This document shows, in pieces, positions 16,139-25,090 of a stretch of DNA of 64,000 nt. Each line of letters starts with the position of its first letter. Position 1 is the first letter of the stretch. A program made the translations under genes and the position numbers. The notes beneath the pieces are model-generated. The model was not told the origin of the DNA and made no database searches. It worked only from the letters and a program-made list of their open reading frames with translations. Source of the stretch: PALSA-1180 sp964624625 (GTDB lineage: Bacteria; Oederibacteriota; Muellerivitia; Muellerivitales; Muellerivitaceae); assembly GCA_964624625.1 (NCBI GenBank), contig CAZUXW010000002.1, positions 38,211-102,210 of the forward strand, given 5' to 3'.

Positions 16139-16269
16139 TACCACGGAGATTCGAAGCCAGCGGAGAGAAATACACATCTTTTGGGAAATAACTTCTCAAG
16201 CCCGAGCCTCTTCGGGCAAAATTTTCAACCGCCCAAAAAAGATTCGTCTTTCTTCGCCCCTCCGTGGTA
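16139..16269. repeat. TTCACCAC-type inverted repeat R7 (short arms)
   Basis: Arms TACCACGGAGATTCGAAG (16139-16156) and CTTCGCCCCTCCGTGGTA (16252-16269) pair except for three central positions. The long loop includes a second small hairpin. Lies between two plus-strand genes, eight bases after the phosphoesterase stop. Confidence 0.78.
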
Positions 16270-16316
16270 AATGCCTTTGTGGCAAGACTATATAATCTTT
16301 ACGAAGGAAGGTTTTC

Positions 16317-17465
16317 ATGCTCATCTACGCGGATAAAAATATCGCCGAGGTCGCGGCCGGATTTTCCGACTTGGGCGATCTTCAACTCTATCAGCCCGGC
16401 AAAATAGATAAAAACATCCTCGAAAAAGCCGACGCGCTCGTCGTGCGTTCGGTCACGAAGGTCAATCAGGAACTTCTCAGCCAAAGCAAGGTTCAATTCG
16501 TGGGCAGTGTCACGGCCGGATTCAACCACGTGGACACAAGCTACTTATCCAGCCGCGGCACGGCCTTTTTCTCGGCCCCGGGCTGCAACGCGGTATCCGT
16601 GTCCGATTACATCACCGGGGTACTGTTGGAATTATCCCTCAGGGGAAAAGTAAACCTAAAAACCGGACGGATCGGCATTGTCGGATTTGGCTGTGTGGGA
16701 AAGCAGGTTGATCGGGTGGCCCAGGCTCTCGGATTAAAAACCCTCCTTCATGATCCCCCGCTGGAACGGGAGGCGATTGCTTCCGGCCTGCCCCATTCTT
16801 TCATCTCCCTGGATGAAATTTTGGATTGTGACGTTATCACGATCCATGTTCCCTATGAGAAAAAAGGACCGGACGCCACTCATCAACTTTTCAACGAGGG
16901 AAGGCTGAAACGGATCAAAAAGGGAGCGGTCTTGATGAATATCTCTCGAGGCGGAATCGTTGACGAGCAAACCTTGATGGCGCTTCTGCAAAAAGGCCAA
17001 CTGGGCGGCGCCGTGCTGGACACCTGGGACAACGAGCCCAACATCAACACCGGACTCTTTCCCTATTTGGATTTCGCCACACCCCATATCGCGGGCCATT
17101 CCTGGAACGGAAAAGTTAACGGGGTGAGGATGATCCGGAGCTCGCTTTGCGGGCATTTCAAAATAAAAGAAACCCCCGTTCCCTATTCGGTTTCGTTATC
17201 CGCCGATTTATCGGCGGAAGAAACGAAGAATTGGAAGCTCATGGATTTCGTGAAAAGAACCTACGACGTGAATGTGGATGACCAGGGGCTAAGGGAAGCG
17301 ATGAATAAAGAACCGGGATCAGGCACGCCGATATTCGAGGCCCTTCGCCAAAATTACCGCCAACGGCCGGAATTTTCGGATTTTACCTTTCCGGCAACCA
17401 CGACTGAAAAAACCCTGGCCCAAACCCTTATCAAACTCAGGTTTAAACCTTCCGCCAACCGTTAA
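16317..17465 (+). CDS. pdxB: erythronate-4-phosphate dehydrogenase PdxB
   Basis: NAD-dependent 2-hydroxyacid dehydrogenase of the PdxB type, 382 residues, oxidising 4-phosphoerythronate in the DXP-dependent pyridoxal-phosphate pathway. It begins M-L-I-Y-A-D-K-N-I, as PdxB does, and has F-V-G-S-V-T-A-G-F-N-H-V-D, the nucleotide-binding G-I-V-G-F-G-C-V-G-K, the catalytic region N-I-S-R-G-G-I-V-D-E, D-T-W-D-N-E-P and T-P-H-I-A-G-H-S, the PdxB form of the active-site His loop. The extra C-terminal domain after residue 280 fits the PdxB dimerisation domain. RBS GAAGGAAGG. No other pdx gene is in view. Confidence 0.93.
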   Translation: MLIYADKNIAEVAAGFSDLGDLQLYQPGKIDKNILEKADALVVRSVTKVNQELLSQSKVQFVGSVTAGFNHVDTSYLSSRGTAFFSAPGCNAVSVSDYITGVLLELSLRGKVNLKTGRIGIVGFGCVGKQVDRVAQALGLKTLLHDPPLEREAIASGLPHSFISLDEILDCDVITIHVPYEKKGPDATHQLFNEGRLKRIKKGAVLMNISRGGIVDEQTLMALLQKGQLGGAVLDTWDNEPNINTGLFPYLDFATPHIAGHSWNGKVNGVRMIRSSLCGHFKIKETPVPYSVSLSADLSAEETKNWKLMDFVKRTYDVNVDDQGLREAMNKEPGSGTPIFEALRQNYRQRPEFSDFTFPATTTEKTLAQTLIKLRFKPSANR

Positions 17466-17489
17466 ACCCTCAAAGAAAAACGGCAACAC

Positions 17490-17634
17490 CTTTTCACCAC
17501 AGNNNNNNNNNNNNNNNNNNNNNNNNNNNNNNNNNNNNNNNNNNNNNNNNNNNNNNNNNNNNNNNNNNNNNNNNNNNNNNNNNNNNNNNNNNNNNNNNNN
17601 NNACCACAGAGGCACAGTTAGGGGCTTGTGGTGA
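17490..17634. repeat. TTCACCAC-type inverted repeat R8, interrupted by an N gap
   Basis: The left end TTTTCACCACAG stops at the gap. The right side begins ACCACAGAGGCACAGTTAGG and ends GTGGTGAA. The element lies between convergent pdxB and livK. The seven bases before the gap (ACCACAG) equal the seven after it, so the assembler probably broke in the repeat. Confidence 0.75.
17503..17602. other. 100-N gap inside repeat R8
   Basis: Placeholder gap inside a multi-copy intergenic repeat. No gene is broken by it. Confidence 0.9.
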
Positions 17635-17646
17635 ATAGGTTCTGAC

Positions 17647-18780
17647 TTAAGGATTTACGGTGGTGACGTAAGAAGCCTTGTTGTTCCCGATCTTCAGCAC
17701 CACAGCCGACTTGACCGCGTCGCGGTTGGCGTCCAGGCTGATGGATCCGGTGATTCCCACGAAATTCTTGGTGGCGGCGATGGCGTCGCGTAGGTCCGGG
17801 CCGTTTAAGGACTTGGAGCCCTTCATGGCCTCGGCCATGACTCCCGCCGCGTCGTAGCCCAAGGTCGCCAGTGCGTCAGGCGTATGGCCGTACTTGGCCT
17901 GGTATTTCTTGACGAAGGACTGGACCTTGGGGTCAGTTGATTCGGAGGAGGAATGGGTGGAGAAGTAACAGCCATCCAAGGCCTTGCCACCAATCTCATA
18001 AAGTTTGTCTGATTCCCACCCGTCGCCGCCCAAGAGCGGCACCTTCACGCCCAATTCCCTGGCTTGCTTGGCGATGAGGCCCACCTCTCCGTAATAGCCT
18101 GGCACAAAAATCACATCCGGCTTTTTACCCCTGATGGAGGTGAGTTGGGATTTGAAATCTACGTCCCCTCCCACGAAGCTCTCGTCCGAGGCGATAATCC
18201 CACCCTTTTCCTTGAAGCGCTTCACGAAGAAATCAGCCAGGCCCATGCTGTAATCGCTTTTCTGGTCGCGGAGGATGCAAGCGGTCTTGGCCTTCAAGTT
18301 CTGCATCGCGAAGTCGGCCATCACCTGGCCCTGGAAGGGATCGATGAAACAGACGCGGAAAATATAATCGCCCACTTGGGTGACTTTAGGGTTGGTGGAA
18401 GAAGGCGAGATCATGGGAACCTTGCGTTCCTGGCAAATGGGGGCCGCCGCCAGGGAAAGGGAGCTGGCCACTTCTCCGAGCACCACCTGGACCCGGTTCT
18501 GGGTGATGAGTTTGGTCACGGCGATAGCCGCTTCCTCAGGCTTACCCTGGTCGTCCATGGTAATGACCTTGAAGGTCTTGCCGTTGATCCCGCCAGCCGC
18601 GTTCAGTTCCTCGACGGCCAATTGGATTCCCTCATGGGTGGAAATGCCGAAGGTGGCCTGGGCTCCGGTCAGGGAACCAAACTCGCCGATGCGGATCTCA
18701 TTCTCATTCATCTTCGGCCCGCAGGAAACCGCTAGGACTAAAGCCAAAAGGCTCAGAACCGCCAGGACGCGTCGTTGCAT
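17647..18780 (-). CDS. livK: branched-chain amino acid-type ABC substrate-binding lipoprotein (LivK/LivJ-like)
   Basis: Periplasmic binding lipoprotein of 377 residues. The signal peptide ends at A-V-S-C, giving lipidated Cys20. The mature domain has the type I fold landmarks I-R-I-G-E-F-G-S-L-T-G near residue 31, G-I-Q-L-A-V-E-E-L-N-A-A-G-G-I-N-G near 50 and V-L-G-E-V-A-S near 100. It probably feeds LivH and LivM (13024-14799), although a phosphoesterase and pdxB intervene. The ligand could be branched-chain amino acids, amides or other small acids. RBS AGGTGG before ATG 18780. It is downstream of copA on the same strand, but 100 bases apart. Confidence 0.9.
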   Translation of the reverse strand: MQRRVLAVLSLLALVLAVSCGPKMNENEIRIGEFGSLTGAQATFGISTHEGIQLAVEELNAAGGINGKTFKVITMDDQGKPEEAAIAVTKLITQNRVQVVLGEVASSLSLAAAPICQERKVPMISPSSTNPKVTQVGDYIFRVCFIDPFQGQVMADFAMQNLKAKTACILRDQKSDYSMGLADFFVKRFKEKGGIIASDESFVGGDVDFKSQLTSIRGKKPDVIFVPGYYGEVGLIAKQARELGVKVPLLGGDGWESDKLYEIGGKALDGCYFSTHSSSESTDPKVQSFVKKYQAKYGHTPDALATLGYDAAGVMAEAMKGSKSLNGPDLRDAIAATKNFVGITGSISLDANRDAVKSAVVLKIGNNKASYVTTVNP

Positions 18781-18882
18781 AAATCCACCTCTCGTTGATT
18801 GATGTTAAAGGGATGTAAAGGCAGGGCTAGGATAGAAAAGATTGGGGGGGGCGTCAAGAAAGAGAAGGCTCGGTTGGGTTAT

Positions 18883-21093
18883 TTAAAACTTTTTCCGGTA
18901 CAGCCTCAGCGCGTTCAAGACCACCGTGATGGAAGACAAGGACATGGCCGCCGCGGCAAGCGAGGGAGGCACCTGGGCGAAGATGGCCAGGGGCAGGGCC
19001 AGCAGGTTGTAACCGAAGGCCCAAAAAAGATTCTGGCGGATGATCTTGAACGTGGCCCGGGAAAGTTTGAGGGCTTCGATCACCTTCGTGAGGTCCCCCT
19101 GCATCAACACCATGTCGCCCGCTTCCTTGGCCACGTCCGTCCCCGACCCTAGGGCGATCCCCAGGTCCGCCGCCGTCAGGGCCGCGGCGTCGTTATAGCC
19201 GTCGCCCACCATGGCCACTTTCAGGCCTTGCTTCTGCAGGACCCGGATATAGTCCAGCTTTCCCTCCGGGCTCACGTTCGCCTTGACGAAATCAACCCCC
19301 ACCCTCTCGCCCACCTTCTGGGCCACCACTTCCCCGTCGCCCGTGAGCAGGTGGATCTTGAGTCCCAGTTTTTTCAGTTCCTGGATGACTTCCCGGGAAT
19401 TGGACCTGGGAGGGTCCTCCATCACCAGCACCGCCGCGATTTTTTTGTCCAAGGTCATCAGGGAAACGGTCTGGCCTCCCAGCCGGTAGGCTTCCACGTT
19501 GGCGCGGATCTTATCGGAAGTGAAAACGCCCTCCTGGGATTCGATATAGGCCTTGGTTCCAACCGCCACGTGATGCCCCTCCACGGTGCCTTGGATTCCG
19601 GCGCCGGGCGTTTCCGTTATCCTCTCGGCGGTGGGAAGGATCAGATCCAACACCATCACTTCCTTGAGAATGGCAAAGGCCAGGGGATGGTTGGTTCCCA
19701 TTTCCACCGAGGCGGCGTACCTTAAAAGCTGCTCTTCCTGGTAGCCTTCCAGGACCAAAATATCCACCAACCGGGGTTTTCCCTCGGTCAAGGTCCCGGT
19801 TTTATCAAATACCATCGCGTCAATTCGCCGGGACTTTTCCAAAACCTCGGCCCTGCGGATAAGGATGCTGCGTTTGGCTCCCACCCCGATTCCCGCCATC
19901 AAGGCGATGGGCGTCGCCAATCCCAGGGCGCAAGGGCAGGCGATGACGAGGACCGCGATGGCGTGCTGGAGGCCTTCCGTCAAGGGCTGGCCCGCGATCC
20001 ATTTCCAACCCAGGAGGGTGGCCAGGGACAGGAGGAGGACCACCGGGACGAAGATGGACGCGGCGCGGTCCGCGGTCGCTTGGATCGGAGCCTTCGACCC
20101 CTGGGCCTCCTCCACGAGCCGGATAATCCTCGCTAAGGCCGTTTCTTTTCCCACCGAACGGGCTTTCATTAAAAGCGTCGTGGTGCCGTTGAGGGTCCCG
20201 GCGAAAAGTTTTTGGCCGGGGCGTTTTTCCACCGGCAGGGCCTCGCCGGTCAGCAGGGACTCATCCACCCGGCCTTTGCCCTCAATCACATCCCCGTCCA
20301 CGGGAATGGACTCGCCGGGCTTGATGTAAAGGTTGTCGCCCCTGCCCACCATTTCCACCGGCACATCCACCTGGTGGGTCTCCGTGATCACATGGGCCAC
20401 TTTGGGCCGGAGGTTCATCAAAAGCTCCATGGCCCGGTTGGCGCGCCGCTTGGTGAAGATCTCCAAATAACGGCCCATCGTGACGAAAAAGAGGATCAAA
20501 TTGGACGCGTCAAAGTAAAGGTCCACCGAGTAGCCGGCGAGGGCGGGAAGGGAGCTGAAAAAAGCCGCGGAAGTCCCCAGTGACACCAGCGTGTCCATGG
20601 TCGCCTCCCCCCTCAGCAGCCCCTTGAGGGCGGATTGGTGGAAGGGCCACCCCACGAGAAAAAAAACCGGAACCGCCAGTAAAAACTGGACCCAGGGTGA
20701 AAGGCTGAAGGAACCGAACCCCATTAAAAGGTGCTGGACCAAAAAAGGCGCGGCGAAAAGGCCGCTTAAAGTCAACCGCCAGCCCAGCCGGCTTTGCTCG
20801 GCCTCGTACATTTTGGAGGCGCGGTATTGGGGGACGTAAGGCGTCGACGAATAGCCGGCCTTCTCAATGGCGACCTGGAGGGCGGTCAAATCATTGAAGG
20901 CCGGCTCCAATTGGACATAGGCTTTTTGGGAAGCGAAATTGACGACCGCGTCCCTCACCGCGGGGACGGCTTTTAATTTTTTCTCAATTCGGGCGGCGCA
21001 GGAGGCGCAGGTCATGCCTTCCACGGACAAGATCACCGATCGGATGGGAGCCTCTTGGGTCGAGGGGGTCTCGATTGGAGCGTCGGCTGGCAT
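18883..21093 (-). CDS. copA: copper-translocating P1B-type ATPase CopA
   Basis: A 736-residue Cu(+) export ATPase of the inner membrane. One N-terminal heavy-metal domain has G-M-T-C-A-S-C (Cys29, Cys32). Membrane segments surround the channel motif C-P-C in V-I-A-C-P-C-A-L-G. The phosphorylation site is D-K-T-G-T-L-T, the nucleotide-binding region has T-N-H-P-L-A, and the hinge is M-V-G-D-G-Y-N-D-A-A-A-L. The last membrane segments carry the Y-N and M-S-L-S-S pattern of P1B-1 pumps. In the hinge, G-D-G-Y-N-D replaces the more usual G-D-G-I-N-D. It follows copZ by 47 bases and probably forms one copper-efflux unit with it. No CueR or CsoR is visible nearby. Confidence 0.95.
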   Translation of the reverse strand: MPADAPIETPSTQEAPIRSVILSVEGMTCASCAARIEKKLKAVPAVRDAVVNFASQKAYVQLEPAFNDLTALQVAIEKAGYSSTPYVPQYRASKMYEAEQSRLGWRLTLSGLFAAPFLVQHLLMGFGSFSLSPWVQFLLAVPVFFLVGWPFHQSALKGLLRGEATMDTLVSLGTSAAFFSSLPALAGYSVDLYFDASNLILFFVTMGRYLEIFTKRRANRAMELLMNLRPKVAHVITETHQVDVPVEMVGRGDNLYIKPGESIPVDGDVIEGKGRVDESLLTGEALPVEKRPGQKLFAGTLNGTTTLLMKARSVGKETALARIIRLVEEAQGSKAPIQATADRAASIFVPVVLLLSLATLLGWKWIAGQPLTEGLQHAIAVLVIACPCALGLATPIALMAGIGVGAKRSILIRRAEVLEKSRRIDAMVFDKTGTLTEGKPRLVDILVLEGYQEEQLLRYAASVEMGTNHPLAFAILKEVMVLDLILPTAERITETPGAGIQGTVEGHHVAVGTKAYIESQEGVFTSDKIRANVEAYRLGGQTVSLMTLDKKIAAVLVMEDPPRSNSREVIQELKKLGLKIHLLTGDGEVVAQKVGERVGVDFVKANVSPEGKLDYIRVLQKQGLKVAMVGDGYNDAAALTAADLGIALGSGTDVAKEAGDMVLMQGDLTKVIEALKLSRATFKIIRQNLFWAFGYNLLALPLAIFAQVPPSLAAAAMSLSSITVVLNALRLYRKKF

Positions 21094-21140
21094 AGTGGCC
21101 CTTAAAAAAGACTTAATTCATTGGACGCCGATAAAAGGCT

Positions 21141-21347
21141 TCAGAGACTCGCCTTGTACCCTTCTTCTTCCACGACGCGGACAACTTCCGACATTTCGAG
21201 CGGCGAACCGGAAGTCACGACCGCCGTTTTTTCGGCCAAATTCACCACGGCGGTCCGAACATCCCGCACCCTTAAGAGGGCCGCCTTGACCGTGCTGACG
21301 CAATGATCGCAGGTCATGCCTTCAATCTTTAAAACCGTATTCGTCAT
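21141..21347 (-). CDS. copZ: copper chaperone CopZ (HMA domain)
   Basis: A single ferredoxin-like heavy-metal-associated domain of 68 residues. The metal-binding loop is G-M-T-C-D-H-C (Cys13, Cys16), and the late Y-K near the C-terminus is typical of copper chaperones. It would hand Cu(+) to the CopA N-terminal domain encoded just downstream. The RBS GAGGT precedes ATG 21347. First gene of the minus-strand copZ-copA unit, divergent from aconitase across 277 bases in which I could not identify a regulator site. Confidence 0.93.
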   Translation of the reverse strand: MTNTVLKIEGMTCDHCVSTVKAALLRVRDVRTAVVNLAEKTAVVTSGSPLEMSEVVRVVEEEGYKASL

Positions 21348-21624
21348 CTTTCTTACCTCAAATCAGGGGAGTCCGGGCCCTGGCCGGGAACTTCAATGCC
21401 CTGTCTTTAAAATAGACATTGGTGGGATAAATTTAAAGGCGATTCCAACTTATTTGTGGAGCGTTCATTTTGACGATGATATCGAAGGAAAGCCAAAAAC
21501 CAACCAGCTTTTAAGCCGAGGGAAGGCTTAATTGGGGTTGAATTGGTCCTCTGAGGAGACCCATAATAGGCCCCTCTTTAAAGCCAACCTAACTGGACTT
21601 ACCATATTATTCATGGAGGAAAAC

Positions 21625-23625
21625 ATGGCAACGAACACCCCGCGCTTCAATTTGGTCCAAAAGATCATCAAGGCCCATTTAGTCTCAGGCAATCCGGTCG
21701 CAGGGGAGGAAGTCGGCATTAAAATCGACCAAACCCTCACCCAGGACGCTACCGGTACCATGGCTTACCTCCAATTTGAGGCCATCGGCGTTCCCCAGGT
21801 TCAAACCAAGCTTTCCGTTTCCTACGTCGACCATAATATGCTTCAAACCGGTTTTGAGAACGCCGACGACCACCGCTACCTGCAATCAGTGGCGGCCAAA
21901 CACGGCATTTACTTCTCCCGTCCCGGCAACGGCATCTGCCACCAGGTTCATTTGGAGCGCTTCGCCATCCCCGGCCAAACCCTTTTAGGCTCGGATTCCC
22001 ATACACCCACCTGCGGCGGGCTGGGCGAACTTTCCATCGGCGCCGGCGGCCTGGATGTGGCGGTCGCCATGGGCGGGGGGCCCTTCTATATGACCATGCC
22101 GAAAGTGCTCCGGGTGGAACTCAAGGGCAAGCTCCAGCCCTGGGTCACGGCGAAGGACATCATCCTGGAAGTATTAAGGAAATTAACCGTCAAGGGCGGC
22201 GTGGGCAAGATCCTGGAATATACGGGTCAAGGCGTGAAAAGCCTGTCGGCCACCGCCAGGGCCACCATCACCAACATGGGGGCGGAGCTCGGCGCTACAA
22301 CCTCCCTTTTCCCTTCCGACGAGAATACCCGTGACTACATGAAGGCCCAGGGACGGGGCAAGGATTGGATGCCCCTGGCCGCCGATCCCGGCGCCGCTTA
22401 CGACGAGGAGCTGATCATTGACCTCAACAAGCTCCAGCCCCTCATCGCCCAGCCCCACAGCCCGGACAATGTCATTGAGGTGGCCAAGCTCAAGAACGTC
22501 GACGTCCAGCAGGTTTGCGTCGGCTCCTGCACCAACAGCTCCTACAGCGACCTGATGATGGTGGCCAAAATGCTGAAGGGAAAGCACATTCATCCCAATG
22601 TTTCCATGACCGTCACCCCGGGATCCAAGCAGGTCTTCGAGATGATCGCGCAAAACGGAGCCCTCGCCGACATCATCGCTTCCGGCGCCCGCATCATCGA
22701 GTCCGCCTGCGGACCCTGCATCGGCATGGGCCAGGCGCCCTCTTCAGGAGCCGTCTCCATCCGCAGCTTCAACCGCAACTTTGAGGGCCGCTCCGGAACC
22801 CGCGACGCCAAGGTTTACCTGGCTTCCCCGGAAACCTGCGTGGCCTGCGCCTTGACCGGCAAGATCACCGATCCGACGACCTTGGGCAAGGCGCCAAAAA
22901 TCGAGATTCCGGACAAGTTCGTTTGGGACGACAACGGCATCATCGCCCCGGCCAAGGACCCGAAAAAAATCGAGGTCGTCCGCGGGCCCAATATCAAGCC
23001 CCTTCCCATCAACGGCCCCTTGGCGGATTTATTGGAAGGCCCGGTGCTTTTAAAGGTCGCCGATAACATCACCACCGACCATATCATGCCGGCAGGGTCG
23101 AAAGTCCTTCCCCTGCGCTCCAACATCCCGGCGATCTCGGAGTTCGTATTCAATATCATCGACCCCACCTTTCCCAAACGCGCCAAGGAGGCGGGCAAGG
23201 GCTTCGTGGTGGGCGGCGATAATTACGGGCAAGGGTCCTCGCGCGAACACGCGGCCTTGGCCCCCATGTACCTGGGGCTTAAGGCTGTTTTGGTGAAAAG
23301 CTTCGCCCGCATCCACCGCGCGAACCTGATCAACTTCGGCATTTTGCCCCTGACCTTCGTTCAGTCCGCCGATTACGAGGCCATCAGCCAGGGCGACCAG
23401 TTGGAAATCCCCGATTTGAAACAGGTTTTAAAAGTGGACCATCCCTTCCCCGTGAAGAACCTCACGACGGGTAAATCCGTCCAGGTTGTTCATGGTTTGA
23501 CGGACCGCCAGCAGGAAATCATCCTGGCGGGCGGACTGCTCAATTGGACCAAGCAAAAGTCCACCGAAACCCCGGGAAAACCGAAAACCAGCGCCAAAAT
23601 CACCAAAGCAAAGGCGAAGAAATAA
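21625..23625 (+). CDS. aconitate hydratase (Aquifex-type)
   Basis: TCA-cycle enzyme that interconverts citrate and isocitrate with a [4Fe-4S] cluster, 666 residues. Cluster ligands are Cys302 (V-G-S-C-T-N-S-S), Cys362 and Cys365 (A-C-G-P-C-I-G-M-G). The swivel domain near 530-560 has D-N-Y-G-Q-G-S-S-R-E-H-A. Length and order suit the compact LeuC-like aconitases first seen in Aquifex (TIGR01342) rather than AcnA (about 890) or AcnB (about 860). ATG 21625 follows GGAGG. The open frame 31 codons upstream is not conserved-looking. A strong terminator lies downstream. Icd and Mdh are encoded elsewhere in the window. Confidence 0.93.
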   Translation: MATNTPRFNLVQKIIKAHLVSGNPVAGEEVGIKIDQTLTQDATGTMAYLQFEAIGVPQVQTKLSVSYVDHNMLQTGFENADDHRYLQSVAAKHGIYFSRPGNGICHQVHLERFAIPGQTLLGSDSHTPTCGGLGELSIGAGGLDVAVAMGGGPFYMTMPKVLRVELKGKLQPWVTAKDIILEVLRKLTVKGGVGKILEYTGQGVKSLSATARATITNMGAELGATTSLFPSDENTRDYMKAQGRGKDWMPLAADPGAAYDEELIIDLNKLQPLIAQPHSPDNVIEVAKLKNVDVQQVCVGSCTNSSYSDLMMVAKMLKGKHIHPNVSMTVTPGSKQVFEMIAQNGALADIIASGARIIESACGPCIGMGQAPSSGAVSIRSFNRNFEGRSGTRDAKVYLASPETCVACALTGKITDPTTLGKAPKIEIPDKFVWDDNGIIAPAKDPKKIEVVRGPNIKPLPINGPLADLLEGPVLLKVADNITTDHIMPAGSKVLPLRSNIPAISEFVFNIIDPTFPKRAKEAGKGFVVGGDNYGQGSSREHAALAPMYLGLKAVLVKSFARIHRANLINFGILPLTFVQSADYEAISQGDQLEIPDLKQVLKVDHPFPVKNLTTGKSVQVVHGLTDRQQEIILAGGLLNWTKQKSTETPGKPKTSAKITKAKAKK

Positions 23626-23661
23626 CCCAAGGGCAAGGACTACCTGCGCCCTATAACAACA

Positions 23662-23693
23662 AAAGCCCCACTCAAAAAGAGCGGGGCTTTTTT
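23662..23693 (+). terminator. Rho-independent terminator of aconitase
   Basis: Stem AAAGCCCC-A-CTC / GAG-C-GGGGCTTT around an AAAAA loop, followed by T residues. It starts 37 bases after the aconitase stop. Confidence 0.9.
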
Positions 23694-23768
23694 ATTCGCC
23701 TAAGATCGGACATTCAATTGGACAAGTTGCCTTCTGGAACCCCGCTGGACCCTAAAAGCAGCCCTTCC

Positions 23769-23966
23769 ATGGACTTGGGAAAAGAAAGAGCCAGGATGAA
23801 CATTGACATCTCAGGCCGCAAGCCAGGGGAAAAAATCCTTTACACCGGCCCCCACCTTTGTGTGACCTGCGCCGATGAGAACCGCGTGATGAATATCTAC
23901 TTAAAGGCAGGCGACCTGGCGCCCCAATGCAAGAATTGCGCATCCCGCGCCTTGTGGGAACCTTAA
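23769..23966 (+). CDS. small zinc-ribbon-like protein
   Basis: A 65-residue protein (or 56 if started at ATG 23796, just after an AGG). It carries two Cys pairs, C-V-T-C and C-K-N-C, separated by about 20 residues, which is a zinc-ribbon arrangement. The sequence G-R-K-P-G-E-K-I-L-Y-T-G-P-H-L-C and L-K-A-G-D-L-A-P-Q-C recalls the YjzC-like pattern (P-G-E-K, G-x-Y, K-x-G-D-x-x-P). The fit is partial. Located between the aconitase terminator and the MBL gene. Function unknown. Confidence 0.55.
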   Translation: MDLGKERARMNIDISGRKPGEKILYTGPHLCVTCADENRVMNIYLKAGDLAPQCKNCASRALWEP

Positions 23967-24123
23967 ATTCAGGAATCAGGGTTCCATCTTCCGGGATCAG
24001 CAAAAAAACAGACCAAATGACCGTCGACAGGGGGATAAATACCCCTTAAATGTTGCCAAAAGGGTTTATTTTTTAAGATAATAGCTCGTTTCCAAATCTT
24101 AGCCAGCCGCTAAAAGAGGTTGA

Positions 24124-25056
24124 ATGACGTACGATTTCGCGATTACTTTCCGGGGAGTCCGCGGTTCGATTCCGGTTCCCGGTCCCACTACCCTTAAAAT
24201 CGGCGGCAATTCTTCCTGCGTTCAGGTGAACGTTCTGGATCACACCATCTTTTTGGACGCAGGCACCGGTATCGTGGCCGCGGGCCAGCAGATGGTCCGT
24301 AATTTTTTCGCCAACCGCGACAAGATCAAGCGGCTCAATACGACCGTCCTCATCTCCCACACCCATCATGACCACATCATGGGGCTTCCCTTTTTCCCGC
24401 CCCTCTATATCGGCGATTCGGCCCTTTCCATTTTCGGTCCCTCCGCCTACGGCCCGGTCCATTCCAAGACCGACCTGAATTACATCCTGGAAATGATGAT
24501 GGATCAAATGTTCTTTCCCATTGACCTGAAGGAAACCAATTCCATCAAGAAGATCGCTACCTTAAAGCCCTTTGACCAAATCCTGCTCGCGGAGGGAGGG
24601 GAGCCCGAATTGGTCAATCTGCAGACCGACTACAAGGCCACCTTTAAGGACAAGGTGATCGTGAGCCAATACCGGGCCTATAACCACCCGAAAAACGGGA
24701 CCTTGGTTTACAAACTGCAGTACGGGGGAAAATCCATTGTTTACGCCACGGATATCGAGGGCTATGTGGACGGGGACAGGCGCTTGATCCAGTTCGCCAA
24801 GGGAGCGGACGTCCTTATCCATGACGCCCAATACACGCAGGAGCAATATACCGGCCCGGTCAGCACCCAGGGCTTCGGCCACTCCACCCCCGAAATGGCC
24901 TGTTTCGTGGCCAAGGAGGCGGGAGTCAAACAGCTGGTGCTTTACCACCACGACCCCAACCATGACGATATCGCCGTCCTCAAAAAAGAAGAACACGCCA
25001 AGACCCTCTTCGCCAACACGGTTTGCGCCTACGAGGGCCTCACCATCCCCGTCTGA
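24124..25056 (+). CDS. metallo-beta-lactamase-fold hydrolase
   Basis: A 310-residue cytoplasmic MBL-fold protein. The zinc motif H-T-H-H-D-H is at residues 79-84, D-A-G-T-G near 44, D-I-E-G near 220, and a late H-H-D-P-N-H-D motif. The opening F-R-G-V-R-G-S-I-P-V-P-G and the Y-G-G-N-S-S-like I-G-G-N-S-S-C-V pattern are typical of the group that includes cAMP/cGMP phosphodiesterase-like and CheY-coupled MBL proteins. The exact substrate is not predictable. The mini-hairpin R9 acts as terminator downstream. Confidence 0.87.
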   Translation: MTYDFAITFRGVRGSIPVPGPTTLKIGGNSSCVQVNVLDHTIFLDAGTGIVAAGQQMVRNFFANRDKIKRLNTTVLISHTHHDHIMGLPFFPPLYIGDSALSIFGPSAYGPVHSKTDLNYILEMMMDQMFFPIDLKETNSIKKIATLKPFDQILLAEGGEPELVNLQTDYKATFKDKVIVSQYRAYNHPKNGTLVYKLQYGGKSIVYATDIEGYVDGDRRLIQFAKGADVLIHDAQYTQEQYTGPVSTQGFGHSTPEMACFVAKEAGVKQLVLYHHDPNHDDIAVLKKEEHAKTLFANTVCAYEGLTIPV

Positions 25057-25059
25057 TTC

Positions 25060-25090
25060 AACACCTGTTCACCACAGGTGTTATTTTTTT
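25060..25090 (+). terminator. terminator hairpin containing the TTCACCAC word (R9)
   Basis: Perfect eight-base stem AACACCTG / CAGGTGTT around loop TTCACCA, followed by A and seven T. The loop and right arm spell TTCACCACAG, the signature of the dispersed family. This copy looks like a functional Rho-independent terminator for the MBL gene. It abuts the convergent stop at 25089. Confidence 0.8.

Noticed and set aside
18846..18853. Run of eight G between copA and livK
   Set aside because: A homopolymer in non-coding DNA; probably only a sequencing-sensitive spot, with no evidence of phase variation.
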